From Glandiceps talaboti (taxonomy: Eukaryota > Hemichordata > Enteropneusta > Spengelidae): a DNA stretch of 64,000 nucleotides. Location: positions 8,555,098 through 8,619,097 of the forward strand of contig NC_135560.1 of NCBI RefSeq assembly GCF_964340395.1, read 5' to 3'. This document shows, piece by piece, positions 55,501-64,000 of this stretch. Each line of letters begins with the position of its first letter. The first letter of the stretch is position 1. The notes beneath the pieces are model-generated. The model did no database searches. It worked only from the letters and a program-made list of their open reading frames with translations, and was not told the origin of the DNA. The position numbers were made by a program, and so were the translations under genes.

Positions 55501-57553
55501 AAACAAATTGACACAAAGAGGATAAAACAAAACAGAAGTGATTCGCTCGTTAGGTCCATTACGAGAATATGGAGACTTATCTCCAAAATCGGACACCAAC
55601 TCAAGAGAATCCTCTAGTCTTTAAAACAATAGTCCCAACATCAAGGCGTCTAAACTAAAAGACGCATAGGGAACTGATACTAGTAGAAAATAGTGTAACC
55701 TTGAACCAACTCCACCCGACCAAACCCGGATCATAGCACATAAAAGAACGAAACAAAAATCTTAAAGACATACTTGTCACAACTAAATTGAAGTCCTCTG
55801 CCTCTAAAAGCAAGGCTGAAAATAACCTTGCTGATCATAATGTGATTGAAATACTAGTATCTCTGCTTGATGAACAATATCAAATTTTAAGCCAAACAAA
55901 TGCGAGAACGCTGTCTTATTGGACATAACTGCAACTGATGAAGGACCCCAACAGCCGGTCCGAAACGTCTTAAATAAAAGAAGGGTCAACTAGGTATCGA
56001 ACAGGGGACTTATCGCCAATGTCTTCCCCAATTTTACCCCTTTCATACATAGTTGTCTAAATACGTCAATATTAATGATCGACATTTTGTTGTATTCTGA
56101 TAGAAACATTCTGATACATATCTCGGGAACCAAGTGCCTGTGATCTGTGCACACTCGTGACTGTGTGCATTTCTGTTACTGAACGTGTAACAATATCAGT
56201 ATGTTTCAAATCTTGTACCGTCTTTACGTTTATTTGAACAATAGTTGAGTTAATTTTTAGAGGAATTAGTGTGATGTTGATATTCACTGACCGAAAAAAA
56301 AAGTCAAAAAATAATTTGTGTACACAAAGTTCGCGCAATACTCAACTTCCAAACACGGCACTGCTGAAATGACACTATACTTTGTTTAATTTCACTTCGC
56401 ACATCAGTCATCTGCTATGAAATCATTGAGTAAACCAAACTCAAAACAATCCTACCGAACACTAATTGTACGTCATACCTGATGTTTAATTAATTTAAAA
56501 CTAGCTGCATTTATCTGTAGATTAATTACATGAGTCCATACTGACTTGCATGTGTAAAACGGGACGGGTTCCCCCAGTCTTTACTTTTCGAGCACATTCA
56601 CATTCAGTCTCACTGAAAAACTTCAAGATGGAAATATCATGAGAACAAGTAAATAAAATCAGACGTCAATAGCAACTTTTAACAAACGACATTTACTGTG
56701 ACTATTATCACGCCGTAGGGTTCCGTCGCTACGGAAAGTTGACCAGGGCATAATGTTTTACTTGTCTGTGGTTGCAACAGTTCGAACTCGGAGATCTGGA
56801 GGATTCGTATCTCGTCGTCAAGACTATATTAGGGAGCCTTCAGTATTTACAGGTGGGGAGGGCCGGAGGAATCAGGGGATGGGTCACGTTTTACAAACCT
56901 ATTCTTTGGGGAAGGTCATGTTTTACATTAGAATATTTGGGGAGGGTCACATTTTACAATCCATAGTTTTGTGACCAATTATTTTGTGTGTTTTGAGAGA
57001 TAAAGGTGAGATGAGCACTCAACATTTATTTTTACGAATATTAATATTGCTTTCTAATATAGAATCAAAAATTTAATTTGTATGTATACATGTAATTGGA
57101 AGATTGATTAACGTTCAGTATATGCAGTTGTCATGGGGAGGGTCATATTTTACACAATGGGACAAAGGGGATGGTCACATTTTACAAATGGAGAATGGGG
57201 AGGGTCATGTTTCACTAACAGATAATGTGTGATTTCCTCCGGCCCTCCCCTCCTGTAAATACTGAAAGCTCCCTTACGCAATGACAATGCGCTCCCGATG
57301 GAAGTACCGCCGGCATTTGTTTCCCGAGTTATGTCTCAGAATATTTCTATCAGAATACAATAAAGTGTCGATAATATCGTTAATATTGACGTATTTAGCC
57401 AACTATATATGAAAGGGGTAAAATTACACTTGTTTCTGTGATCGCGCAGGTTCACTCACCGCGAAAAAAGATACTGTTATCTATGACAGAAAATATCCCA
57501 ATTCCACTATTACACAAGACCTCAGAGTTGACAGTGGAGCAACTTATCTCTGA
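50432..57553 (+). CDS. Unrecognised Lys/Ser/Thr-rich protein, 335 aa (variant B), 3 coding exons
   Basis: Exons are 50432-50506, 53165-53993 and 57450-57553 (GT-AG; phases 0 and 1). The start MADVDSNSLETVIAPS has a clean AUG context and no usable in-frame acceptor upstream, so it is taken as a first exon. The central exon encodes about 150 basic residues rich in K, S and T (TPKDKSKTPK, RVKTSTPKKSTVTVKV), as in intrinsically disordered chromatin- or microtubule-binding tails. An acidic and aromatic C-terminal half follows (VEVEEFFIDDNIREF, MSSEMSQELRNEYY, HYFDPCPELDGEGLL). The last exon ends RVDSGATYL. No signal peptide or membrane segment was seen. I do not recognise the family. The exon 2 acceptor TTTTTTCTGAAG is strong. 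An alternative first exon lies at 46394. Confidence 0.7.
51684..52261. mobile_element. Solo LTR, 578 bp, with 5-bp target duplication
   Basis: Begins TGTCATAGAG and ends CTTCGTTACA, flanked on both sides by ATCAT (51679-51683 and 52262-52266). Inside are a TATA-like GCTATAAGAA near 52037 and an AATAAA near 52112, the expected order for U3-R. No internal retroelement sequence was found. Confidence 0.75.
52486..52540. repeat. (ATC)n microsatellite
   Basis: About seventeen uninterrupted trinucleotide units. Confidence 0.9.
54699..54841. mobile_element. Hairpin element with about 60-bp arms
   Basis: The left arm AGCAATAAACCACCCCCTGG...GAATGGTATGCC pairs with the right arm GGTATACCATTCCCAGGGGT...GGTTTATCGCT, with the inner GGTTTTGACCAGTGAA against TTCACTGGTCAAAACC. 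A second pair (TATACCAGTATATTG near 54850 and CAATATACTGATATA near 55040) follows. Confidence 0.85.
55260..55985 (+). mobile_element. Decayed Penelope-like retroelement 3' part
   Basis: Interrupted plus-strand translations contain HYLHRQSCHPK, a FFINKL-like segment and LKDILVTTKLKS. These recall the YLHYxSCHPK and ILVxAKL blocks of Penelope-like reverse transcriptases. Several stop codons and frame changes break it. It lies in intron 2 of the unrecognised gene. Assignment is from remembered motifs only. Confidence 0.55.
55935..55969 (+). ncRNA. Hammerhead-ribozyme-like core
   Basis: CTGATGA (55935-55941), then a 5-bp stem II (GGACC 55943-55947 with GGTCC 55957-55961), then GAAAC and GTC (55962-55969). 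This is the conserved hammerhead core order. Hammerheads are known in the terminal repeats of Penelope-like elements, which fits the remnant it ends. A convincing stem I and cleavage site upstream (GTC near 55913) could not be proven by eye. Confidence 0.45.
56832..57273. mobile_element. TIR element of PIF/Harbinger-like type, 442 bp, complete
   Basis: Ends GGGAGCCTTCAGTATTTACA and TGTAAATACTGAAAGCTCCC are near-perfect inverted repeats that extend through GGGAGGGCCGGAGGAA. The flanking TTA on both sides (56829-56831 and 57274-57276) fits a 3-bp TWA duplication. The interior has tandem GGGGAGGGTCACATTTTACA-like units and no transposase. Confidence 0.8.
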
Positions 57554-58845
57554 AACAACTCTTACTGATAACAGGAAGTGGTCCTGTTGTTTTAAAAGCA
57601 CCAACTCAAGTGTATATGGCTGAAATCTATCTTATGCAATCAAATTAGTCTGACTATGTATATTCAGTTGCCATTATTTTTTGTAAGCTTATATATGTTT
57701 TGGTTGATTTTATACAAATAATTGTCGTATTGAACAACCCGCAAATTGACCCGCAGTTGGCCTGTCGACCCACAAAATAACGATACTGCCATGGTATTGG
57801 TACGACGTACGATAGTTTTCATGTACCAGATACTCGACACATGGTGAAGTCATTTTATAGAAAAACCTCCTTGCATTGGGGGGGGGGGGGGGGGGGGGCT
57901 TTGACGCGAATGACTGGAATCTGTGTAAAACAAGTTCCAAAATGCAAGCTATAACAGTTCGTTGTCGAAGTTGAACCCCTTTTCTTCTATGTTATGAACT
58001 TTTGTTATCGTGTAATGGTAATTAGTAGGATAAGCTGTTAGCACGTTACGGATATGTGTGAAAAGCCTAGATAGGGAATGTTTATATTTTGGTGATCTGC
58101 GTCAATTTTCAACCACAAGTTTTCCACCTCCAAAGGATACAGCCAATCATATGCAAAATAGGGTTCCAGGCACCGGGATCCGGAGTTCTGCCACAGACAA
58201 CCTTGTTAGTTGTCTGTGGTTCTGCTTATACCCTAGTATTAAAGATAAGCTGTCAAAATGTTGACTCAGTGTTTGACATGTGCGTGTACAGGATTAGCAG
58301 TCTTCTATCGGAGCTATTATTAAAGTTTGTGTAGCGGGGTCTAACAACTCCTTGTCTGAGTTGCTGCTGAAGTCTTATCGGTATTGGATAGTGTAAGACA
58401 AAAGGGGGTTTAGAAGGTGTGTTGACCTTTTTAGTTCAAGTAAAACCAGTTCAACAAAGTCAGAAACCATATGCCTGAACATGAAATTATAAGGGAAACC
58501 TCCTGGTCTCAAGAATGAAGTGCAAGAGTACGGCCCGGACCAAAATAGTTTGCCAAAATTACGAGGAGAACTTAATTACTGAGAAAAATAGCGAGTAGTA
58601 TTAAAAATAAGTCATACTACTGCAGCATGAATGGAGTAGTGACTGCACAGTAAGGGTTTAAGGAAGGAGGGCACAACTGTTACCATTCAAAAGACTTCAT
58701 ATGAGCTACACTATAAGACACGTCTCGTCTCATGTTGCATGGTTTATTTGTTTCGCCGTGAACGCTGCATGCAGTCTGTGTCCCCACTTTTATCTCAGTA
58801 TTATTATCACCTAGCCTGGCAAGGGGTGAGACAGTGTGTACTTTA

Positions 58846-58902
58846 TTACTTAATCTAATCATAGACAGTGAAGTCTCCCCTCCACTGTCTATGATCTAAT
58901 CT
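58846..58902. repeat. Short inverted repeat
   Basis: TAATCTAATCATAGACAGTG is followed after a short spacer by CACTGTCTATGATCTAATCT. Confidence 0.8.
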
Positions 58903-59379
58903 AGCAAGGGTGAGATGGACCACAGACAAGTGTCAAGACAGATTGGCAACAAGCCTTCACCCATCTTCGAACGTAGCCTCGGGTGCAGACAAGTAAATGT
59001 CTTGGCAGGGAAATGATGCACAGGTTCGAGTATACTGTTCAACCTGCTCGTACCTCTCCAACCCGGACACTTGTCAAATCATGACAAACCGTTTCAAACA
59101 CATGTCAGGGACCAGTCAGTTTTGTTAGCCTGTGGTACATATATATATTTGTTCTTGTCTCTGTTTCTTTCATACATGGTTTAAATATTACTTCATGTAA
59201 GGGTTCAAACATATACATAAAATTATACATATAATACACGTATTACCTAGCTACCACACTAGTTACAGAACATGCCAGTTAGGTGTTTGACTGTTTCACA
59301 ATCAGTGCTTCACTTATCTTACACTTTGGGGCAAAAGTGAACTTGAAGGTTTTGTAATGGCAATCTTCATACTATTGGA

Positions 59380-59860
59380 TAGTTTATAAAAGAACTTAAT
59401 CTAATTTGTTCTAGACTCTTCAGTATGAATTGTCAGAAGGGATGATATACTTCCTATTTCAGACACTACATGTATCGACACCACAACTCAAATTCAAATT
59501 TCTATTGTACACTAGGTATGACCTCCTAAAGTGCTCTAACACATCAGTAACTTTACTATACATACAATATCAATTCCCCTATACCAATGTTACAGGCCCA
59601 CTTTTATAACATGGAAAACTTATTTAAAAAGTTATATTTACTTTAGCTTTTCGATGCTTGGCAATATACATCTCAGAGGCTATGAATAACCTAAAAATTG
59701 CCTAAATAGAAACAAAAAACTGCAGATCTGGCGGGGGGGGGGGACCCTTGGACTCCATCACCCCAGAGGCCACTCATTCGTTAAACCAACAATAAGATTC
59801 ACCAAAATTGGTAAAAAACTTGAAAAGCTTCTAAGGGAGACCCCCTAGGACCCCCCCCCC
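59380..59860. repeat. Dispersed repeat; related copy at 30651-31085
   Basis: Same block order and orientation as the 30.7-kb copy (TTATAAAAGAA, TTCAGACACTACATGTA, CTATGAATAACCTAAA, CCAGAGGCCACTCATTC), with more divergence and a C/G-run expansion. Confidence 0.85.
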
Positions 59861-62574
59861 CATAAGAGGTAGACATGTCCAAGCCTCAAATCAAAGTTCT
59901 TTCCTCCACCTCTTACTGTCAAGATGCTATGGAACTTTACTTCAAACATGTTTCAACCTTATGTAGTTGCTTTTTACATGTTAGAGCTGTCTTATAAAGT
60001 TTGTAAATTATTGTCTGAAAGTGTCTGTGAATAGCCTAAACATTGCCTTTAGAAGTAAAAATCCTCCAGGGCTTCTAGGGGGTCTCCCATTCACACACAC
60101 TCACACAAGAGGTGGACATATCCCAGTCCCAAAGCTCTTCCCTCTACAGCTTACTGTCAAGATGCTATGAAACTTCATTCACGGGGGTCAGTGACTTTTT
60201 GTCGGCCCAATGGAAAAAAAACACTGACACCCCCCATCCCCCAAGCTGGAGAAACAAACCGGTCTATCCAGGCTGAATGTTTGAGCTCATCAATCAAGTT
60301 TCCGATTTGTATTTTCAGTGTGTCACCATACCATGGCATAAAAACTGTCAACGATGTTTATTTAATTGAAAATCAAATATGTATGAAATATGTAGTTTTC
60401 TAAATAATATTTATAATATGTGTGTGATAGAACAGCATCTTTTTACTCTCTGTATTACCATGTGCGAAAACCAAACAGAAAATTGTGGCAACAAAAGTAG
60501 GTGTTCAACATTGACGTAAAAAATCCGGATATCTCAAAGAAGCAAAGAAAAAAAAAGTTGCCAGCATAGGCGAAGGAGAAAAAAAAAATTCTCAGGCTAG
60601 CAGGTGGGGGAAAAAATATCGGGATATCGAATGGTCTACCCCTTTATATCATTGCTAGTATTATTAAATCGTATATTGATACATTTGTAGTAGCACGATT
60701 CGTTTGATATTTTGTTTTAGGAAAAGAGCAAAAATAACTGTGGTTTTATGGACTAGCATAGTACATTATGACCTATCGATGAACTTGAACAATCATAATG
60801 AATAAACAAAGGTCATGCACGCACCCACTCACGTGTCACATACTTATCACGTGATAGCCGATCAACCCGGTCCGATCAAAAACCTGACGCAATCGAACTC
60901 TACGTTATTTTACTCCGAGCTACGAAACTGTGAAGACGTGAGTGAAATACATCGACTTTCGAAAGGTAAATCTGATTGTAAAGGTGTTATACTTGAACAT
61001 TTTTCTTAATTTCATGTGAGTTAATGTATGTCTTTTCGGTTGAACGATGATTCCCTGCAGTTCAGTGTCGGGTTTTCGCAAATACTACTAAAAGTACTAT
61101 ACTACTACTAGTACTACAGCTCTGAGGTTCGTCGTGTTGAACATCCAGAGCCAAGTTCTAACCTAACGTACGAGTCGATAGGTACAGCATGGACGTACAT
61201 CCGTGGCTACAGTTACTTCTGACAGTGAACAACTGAAAAAGCACTTCAATGATGATCCGAGAGGGATCCTAGTACACAATATTCATGTAATTTGCCATTC
61301 ACATTACTATTAATTACAGAAAAATAGTCCCCGTCCTTGAGAAAATGGCGCATACGTGTGATACGTGGTTTCCGGTCAGATTCATAGTATGATGGCTCTA
61401 TTTGATGATATTTACCCCTGTAAATAGTTAGTTTTGTGATTGAAGAAGTACAGGTTTCGTAGAATGTAACTCACCGTATAATTCGTTAAAATTGTCGAAA
61501 ATTACTTCGTCAAGAACCCATAAATTGAACAACAATACACTACACTACATTTTGTATTCACATCTCATACATTTTAAAATGACGTCATCGTCTTGTAAAT
61601 TATGTTTTCAGGGTAACCGTAAACGATGCAAAAAGAAGTCAGCGACCGTTGAAAGCATACTTTCATTTTCGCTCAATCGTTTTCATCGCATTACCTTTGT
61701 TGTAAAATGTTCTGCTTTTATATGAAATTATAACTAGAATGTAGCAAATTGTAAGTTTATCACAAGGCAATGGAAAACAGGAAGAGAAAAAAAAATCACA
61801 AAATACACCATTGCTTTCCCCACTTTGTGAATATTCCAGTATTCAATAACCATTATGTTATTGTTACACAGGTGATAGAACATAAAGCTTGCAACAGTCG
61901 GATTCAACTATAAACCAAGTGTATTCACATACCTCATAAAAATATTAACAAGACAAGGTTATATTGATAGCTATCTATTTTTTGTGAGCCTTCATAATGT
62001 AGTACAGCACAATACCTCTGATCTTTTCAATACTGGGAATTATTGCTTTATAAATTGATTGATTAATATCATACTATTTGTGATAATTCCTTAACAAAAT
62101 TATTTGAAATACATTTTATATTATTGACTTGTCAGTATTTCATGTAAAGAATGGATGATTGCATTAGTATATGTGTAATGGTAGAACTAGAAGTTTCTAA
62201 TTTCATCATCTCAACTCTTATCATAAATTGTTTACTTAGAAGACTATGTAGGTGTTTATCCTGGCATTTGTTAATCCTGTCTGTATTTGCTAAGCAGATC
62301 AAATGTACAAAGTGCAAATGCACCTTATCAGATACATGTATTGTATGCTAATGACACGACACTCCTTGTTAGGGAAGGGACTAGATCGTGTATGACACAT
62401 TACAACCATTACATCATAAGCCCAAAATAGTTTACATTCACTCCCAGTGGCTGTTGAAGATTGATACACGTCATTTTCCCTAGCTCAGTAGCTGTTGACT
62501 AGAACAAAAAATTAGTGTTAAAACTGTAATTGCATTGCTGAGTACAGGTGTGGAAGTTAGTAACAAGCTACAGG

Positions 62575-62741
62575 CAGTGTTTTATTTAAGGGCGGTAAGT
62601 AGGTAAAATCTACCGGGGTTCCCACATCATTTTACCGGGGTTCCCCACCTAAACTATGATACATTGCATGGGAAGCACTACCAGTTTTACCTCTTTCCCC
62701 CTTTCTGTTACCGGGGTTCCCAAACCTTAGCAAAAACACTG
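62575..62741. mobile_element. hAT-like MITE, 167 bp
   Basis: Tips CAGTGTTTT and AAAACACTG are inverted. TACAGG flanks both ends, although a longer flanking duplication (TACAGGTGTGG) blurs the exact target site. It contains repeated ACCGGGGTTCCC blocks. A related degenerate copy lies at 3394-3552. Confidence 0.65.
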
Positions 62742-62970
62742 TACAGGTGTGGGAATAAGGTAACAATTTTAGTAATGAACTACACTTGTGGCAATATTAT
62801 GGTAACGAAAGTATACTAGGCACATACACTTGTAAGACACAGTCTTGTAAATGTGTATTACTGTACTTGCTGTGGCGACTGGAAACAACACATTTTTAAC
62901 ACTTTTGTCATTTTTGTGTGTGTCAACTGTCCTTATTTGTAACATCTTCCTATTTTGCTTGGTACCAGCT

Positions 62971-63862
62971 ATGCCTGCTGTAGAAACTGAGATGGAGTCT
63001 GTTAATGAAATGAAAGATGTTAGTGTTGATATGTCTGAGAACAAGGATAATATCATCAGCCGTGTTGCTGGACTGCCCATGGTGAATTCTGCCATTGGAC
63101 AAGTGACTAATATGTACACAAAGACCAAGGAATATAATGGTTTGGTCAAGTATACCTTGGAAGCTGCTGAGAAATCTGTTGTCACCGTCGCCAGTGCTGC
63201 AATGCCAGTTGTTAATACACTTGAAAAACCAAGTAAGTTTTTTTAAAGGAACATTCCTTCATCAGGGTTTTTGGTACAGATGATTGATATTGGAGTTAGT
63301 GAGTAGAGAGGAAAAGTCACTGACAATGCAATTGGCCATTCCAGACTGCAAACAGGAAATTGAGAATACAGCGACCTCACTCAAATTGGGGGTATCATGT
63401 AAATCAGGGATGTTTTTCATATTGTTCAGACACTGAGGAAAGCAGCAGTGCTGTATGATTAACTGAGTAACCTATACCATGTATACCCCAAGATACACAC
63501 AGACAGGAAGTAGAGTACCACCATGGCAAATTTTGGAAAGGTCTATTGAAGTATCTGTAAAACAGATACAACTACTTAGAGTACCAGTACTTGCATTTGA
63601 ATCCCTTTGTGCAAACATCAGAAAACAGCAAACAACATGTTTGGTGTTAATATGAATGACATCTGTTATAAGTTTTATCCTCTATTTGTTATAAGAAATT
63701 CTCTGTACTCAAAATAGTAGGTTTACATTTGATTGTAAGCTACTGTGTATTAAACATTGATGTTTTGTTCTCCTTTCAGTTGGAATGGCTAACGACTTTG
63801 CCTGTAATCAGATGGATAAGTTAGAGGAAGCTTACCCAGTCATTACTCAGCCTTCTGATAAG
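62971..63862 (+). CDS. Perilipin (PAT family) 5' coding exons, truncated by window end
   Basis: Two coding exons, 62971-63232 and 63780-63862 (GT-AG, phase 1; second donor GTAAAG at phase 0), encode the first 115 residues. Perilipins coat lipid droplets and control lipolysis. The PAT domain is evident: IISRVAGLPMVNSAIGQVT, YTLEAAEKSVVTVASAAMPV and MANDFACNQMDKLEEAYPVI, followed by QPSDK. These match vertebrate PLIN2/3 (VTRVVNLPLVSSTYDL, ACKGLDRIEERLPILNQPS). ATG 62971 lies two bases after an acceptor (TACCAG), so an upstream leader exon is expected. The 11-mer repeats and four-helix domain are outside the window. An invertebrate gene cannot be assigned to one vertebrate paralogue. Confidence 0.93.
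63335..63550. repeat. Uninterrupted copy of the 13.9-kb dispersed repeat, in perilipin intron 1
   Basis: Same ordered blocks as 13905-14699, but without the 514-bp insert. It therefore records the empty target site TACACACAGAC near 63495. Confidence 0.85.
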
Positions 63863-64000
63863 GTAAAGAGAAAGACATGCCATATCAAGTGTGTTTAAAT
63901 AAAGAGTGTATATGGGAAGTGCAGTGTTTAGATTGTGAAATGGCATCAATCGTGTGCTGCTTGATGATATCCAAATTTCACTGTATGCTGAGTGTATGTA

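Larger units (their letters stand above)
57554..62970. other. Gap between the unrecognised gene and the perilipin gene
   Basis: No coding exon was supported. It holds small hairpins (about 58190-58220 and 58846-58902), the second copy of the 30.7-kb dispersed repeat (59380-59860), G/C homopolymer runs and an hAT-like MITE (62575-62741). An open stretch at 60815-61009 with a GTGAGT near 60938 might be a perilipin 5' leader exon, but this is a guess. Confidence 0.5.

Noticed and set aside
60815-61009. 64-codon frame as a small gene upstream of perilipin
   Set aside because: No recognisable homology; at most a leader exon, which cannot be shown without transcripts.

Overview
This is a window of animal nuclear DNA. 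It is AT-rich, the genes are split by GT-AG introns, and the gaps are full of microsatellites, minisatellites, MITE-like inverted repeats and decayed retroelements. Gene content points to an invertebrate deuterostome: a single CCPG1/PBXIP1-type gene, PIGB, a PIGBOS1-like microprotein gene, UQCR11, the C15orf40-type UPF0235 gene, NR2C2AP and a perilipin. A hemichordate fits best with the low GC and the repeat style, but the lineage cannot be fixed from the sequence alone. All gene models below were assembled by hand from splice sites, reading phase and remembered family sequences.

Layout. At 1.7-10.9 kb (+) lies a complete CCPG1-like ER-phagy receptor (5 coding exons, 1380 aa). At 27.9-18.1 kb (-) lies a complete PIGB, GPI mannosyltransferase III (12 coding exons, 591 aa). 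Immediately upstream of PIGB and divergent from it, at 28.8 kb (+), is a 68-aa PIGBOS1-like microprotein. The order and orientation CCPG1> <PIGB PIGBOS1> match human 15q21.3. At 34.6-33.2 kb (-) is UQCR11 (61 aa), interleaved with three exons of an unrecognised helical protein. At 38.7-35.9 kb (-) is the UPF0235/C15orf40 homologue, head to head with NR2C2AP (+, 38.9-43.8 kb) across a 223-bp bidirectional promoter. At 46.4-57.6 kb (+) is an unrecognised Lys/Ser/Thr-rich protein gene with two alternative first exons. At 63.0 kb (+) the 5' coding exons of a perilipin begin and run off the window. The remainder (10.9-18.1, 29-32, 43.8-46.4, 47-50 and 57.6-63 kb) is repeats and unassigned sequence.

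The main surprises are: (1) three U12-type introns in the window, two of them AT-AC, placed where only AT-AC splicing restores the conserved protein; (2) a PIGB intron in which the exon-9 donor has been amplified into an approximately 800-bp minisatellite of decoy donors while the exon-10 acceptor has been duplicated by a 35-bp tandem repeat; (3) a PIGBOS1 homologue outside vertebrates in conserved microsynteny with CCPG1 and PIGB; (4) conserved LIR- and FIR-like motifs in the CCPG1 homologue; (5) a hammerhead-ribozyme-like core at the end of a decayed Penelope-like element.

Functionally, CCPG1 (stress-induced ER-phagy), PIGBOS1 (mitochondrial outer-membrane regulator of the unfolded protein response) and PIGB (GPI assembly in the ER) form a small ER-homeostasis neighbourhood. 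Any coordinated regulation is inference. UQCR11 belongs to respiratory complex III and perilipin to lipid-droplet coating.
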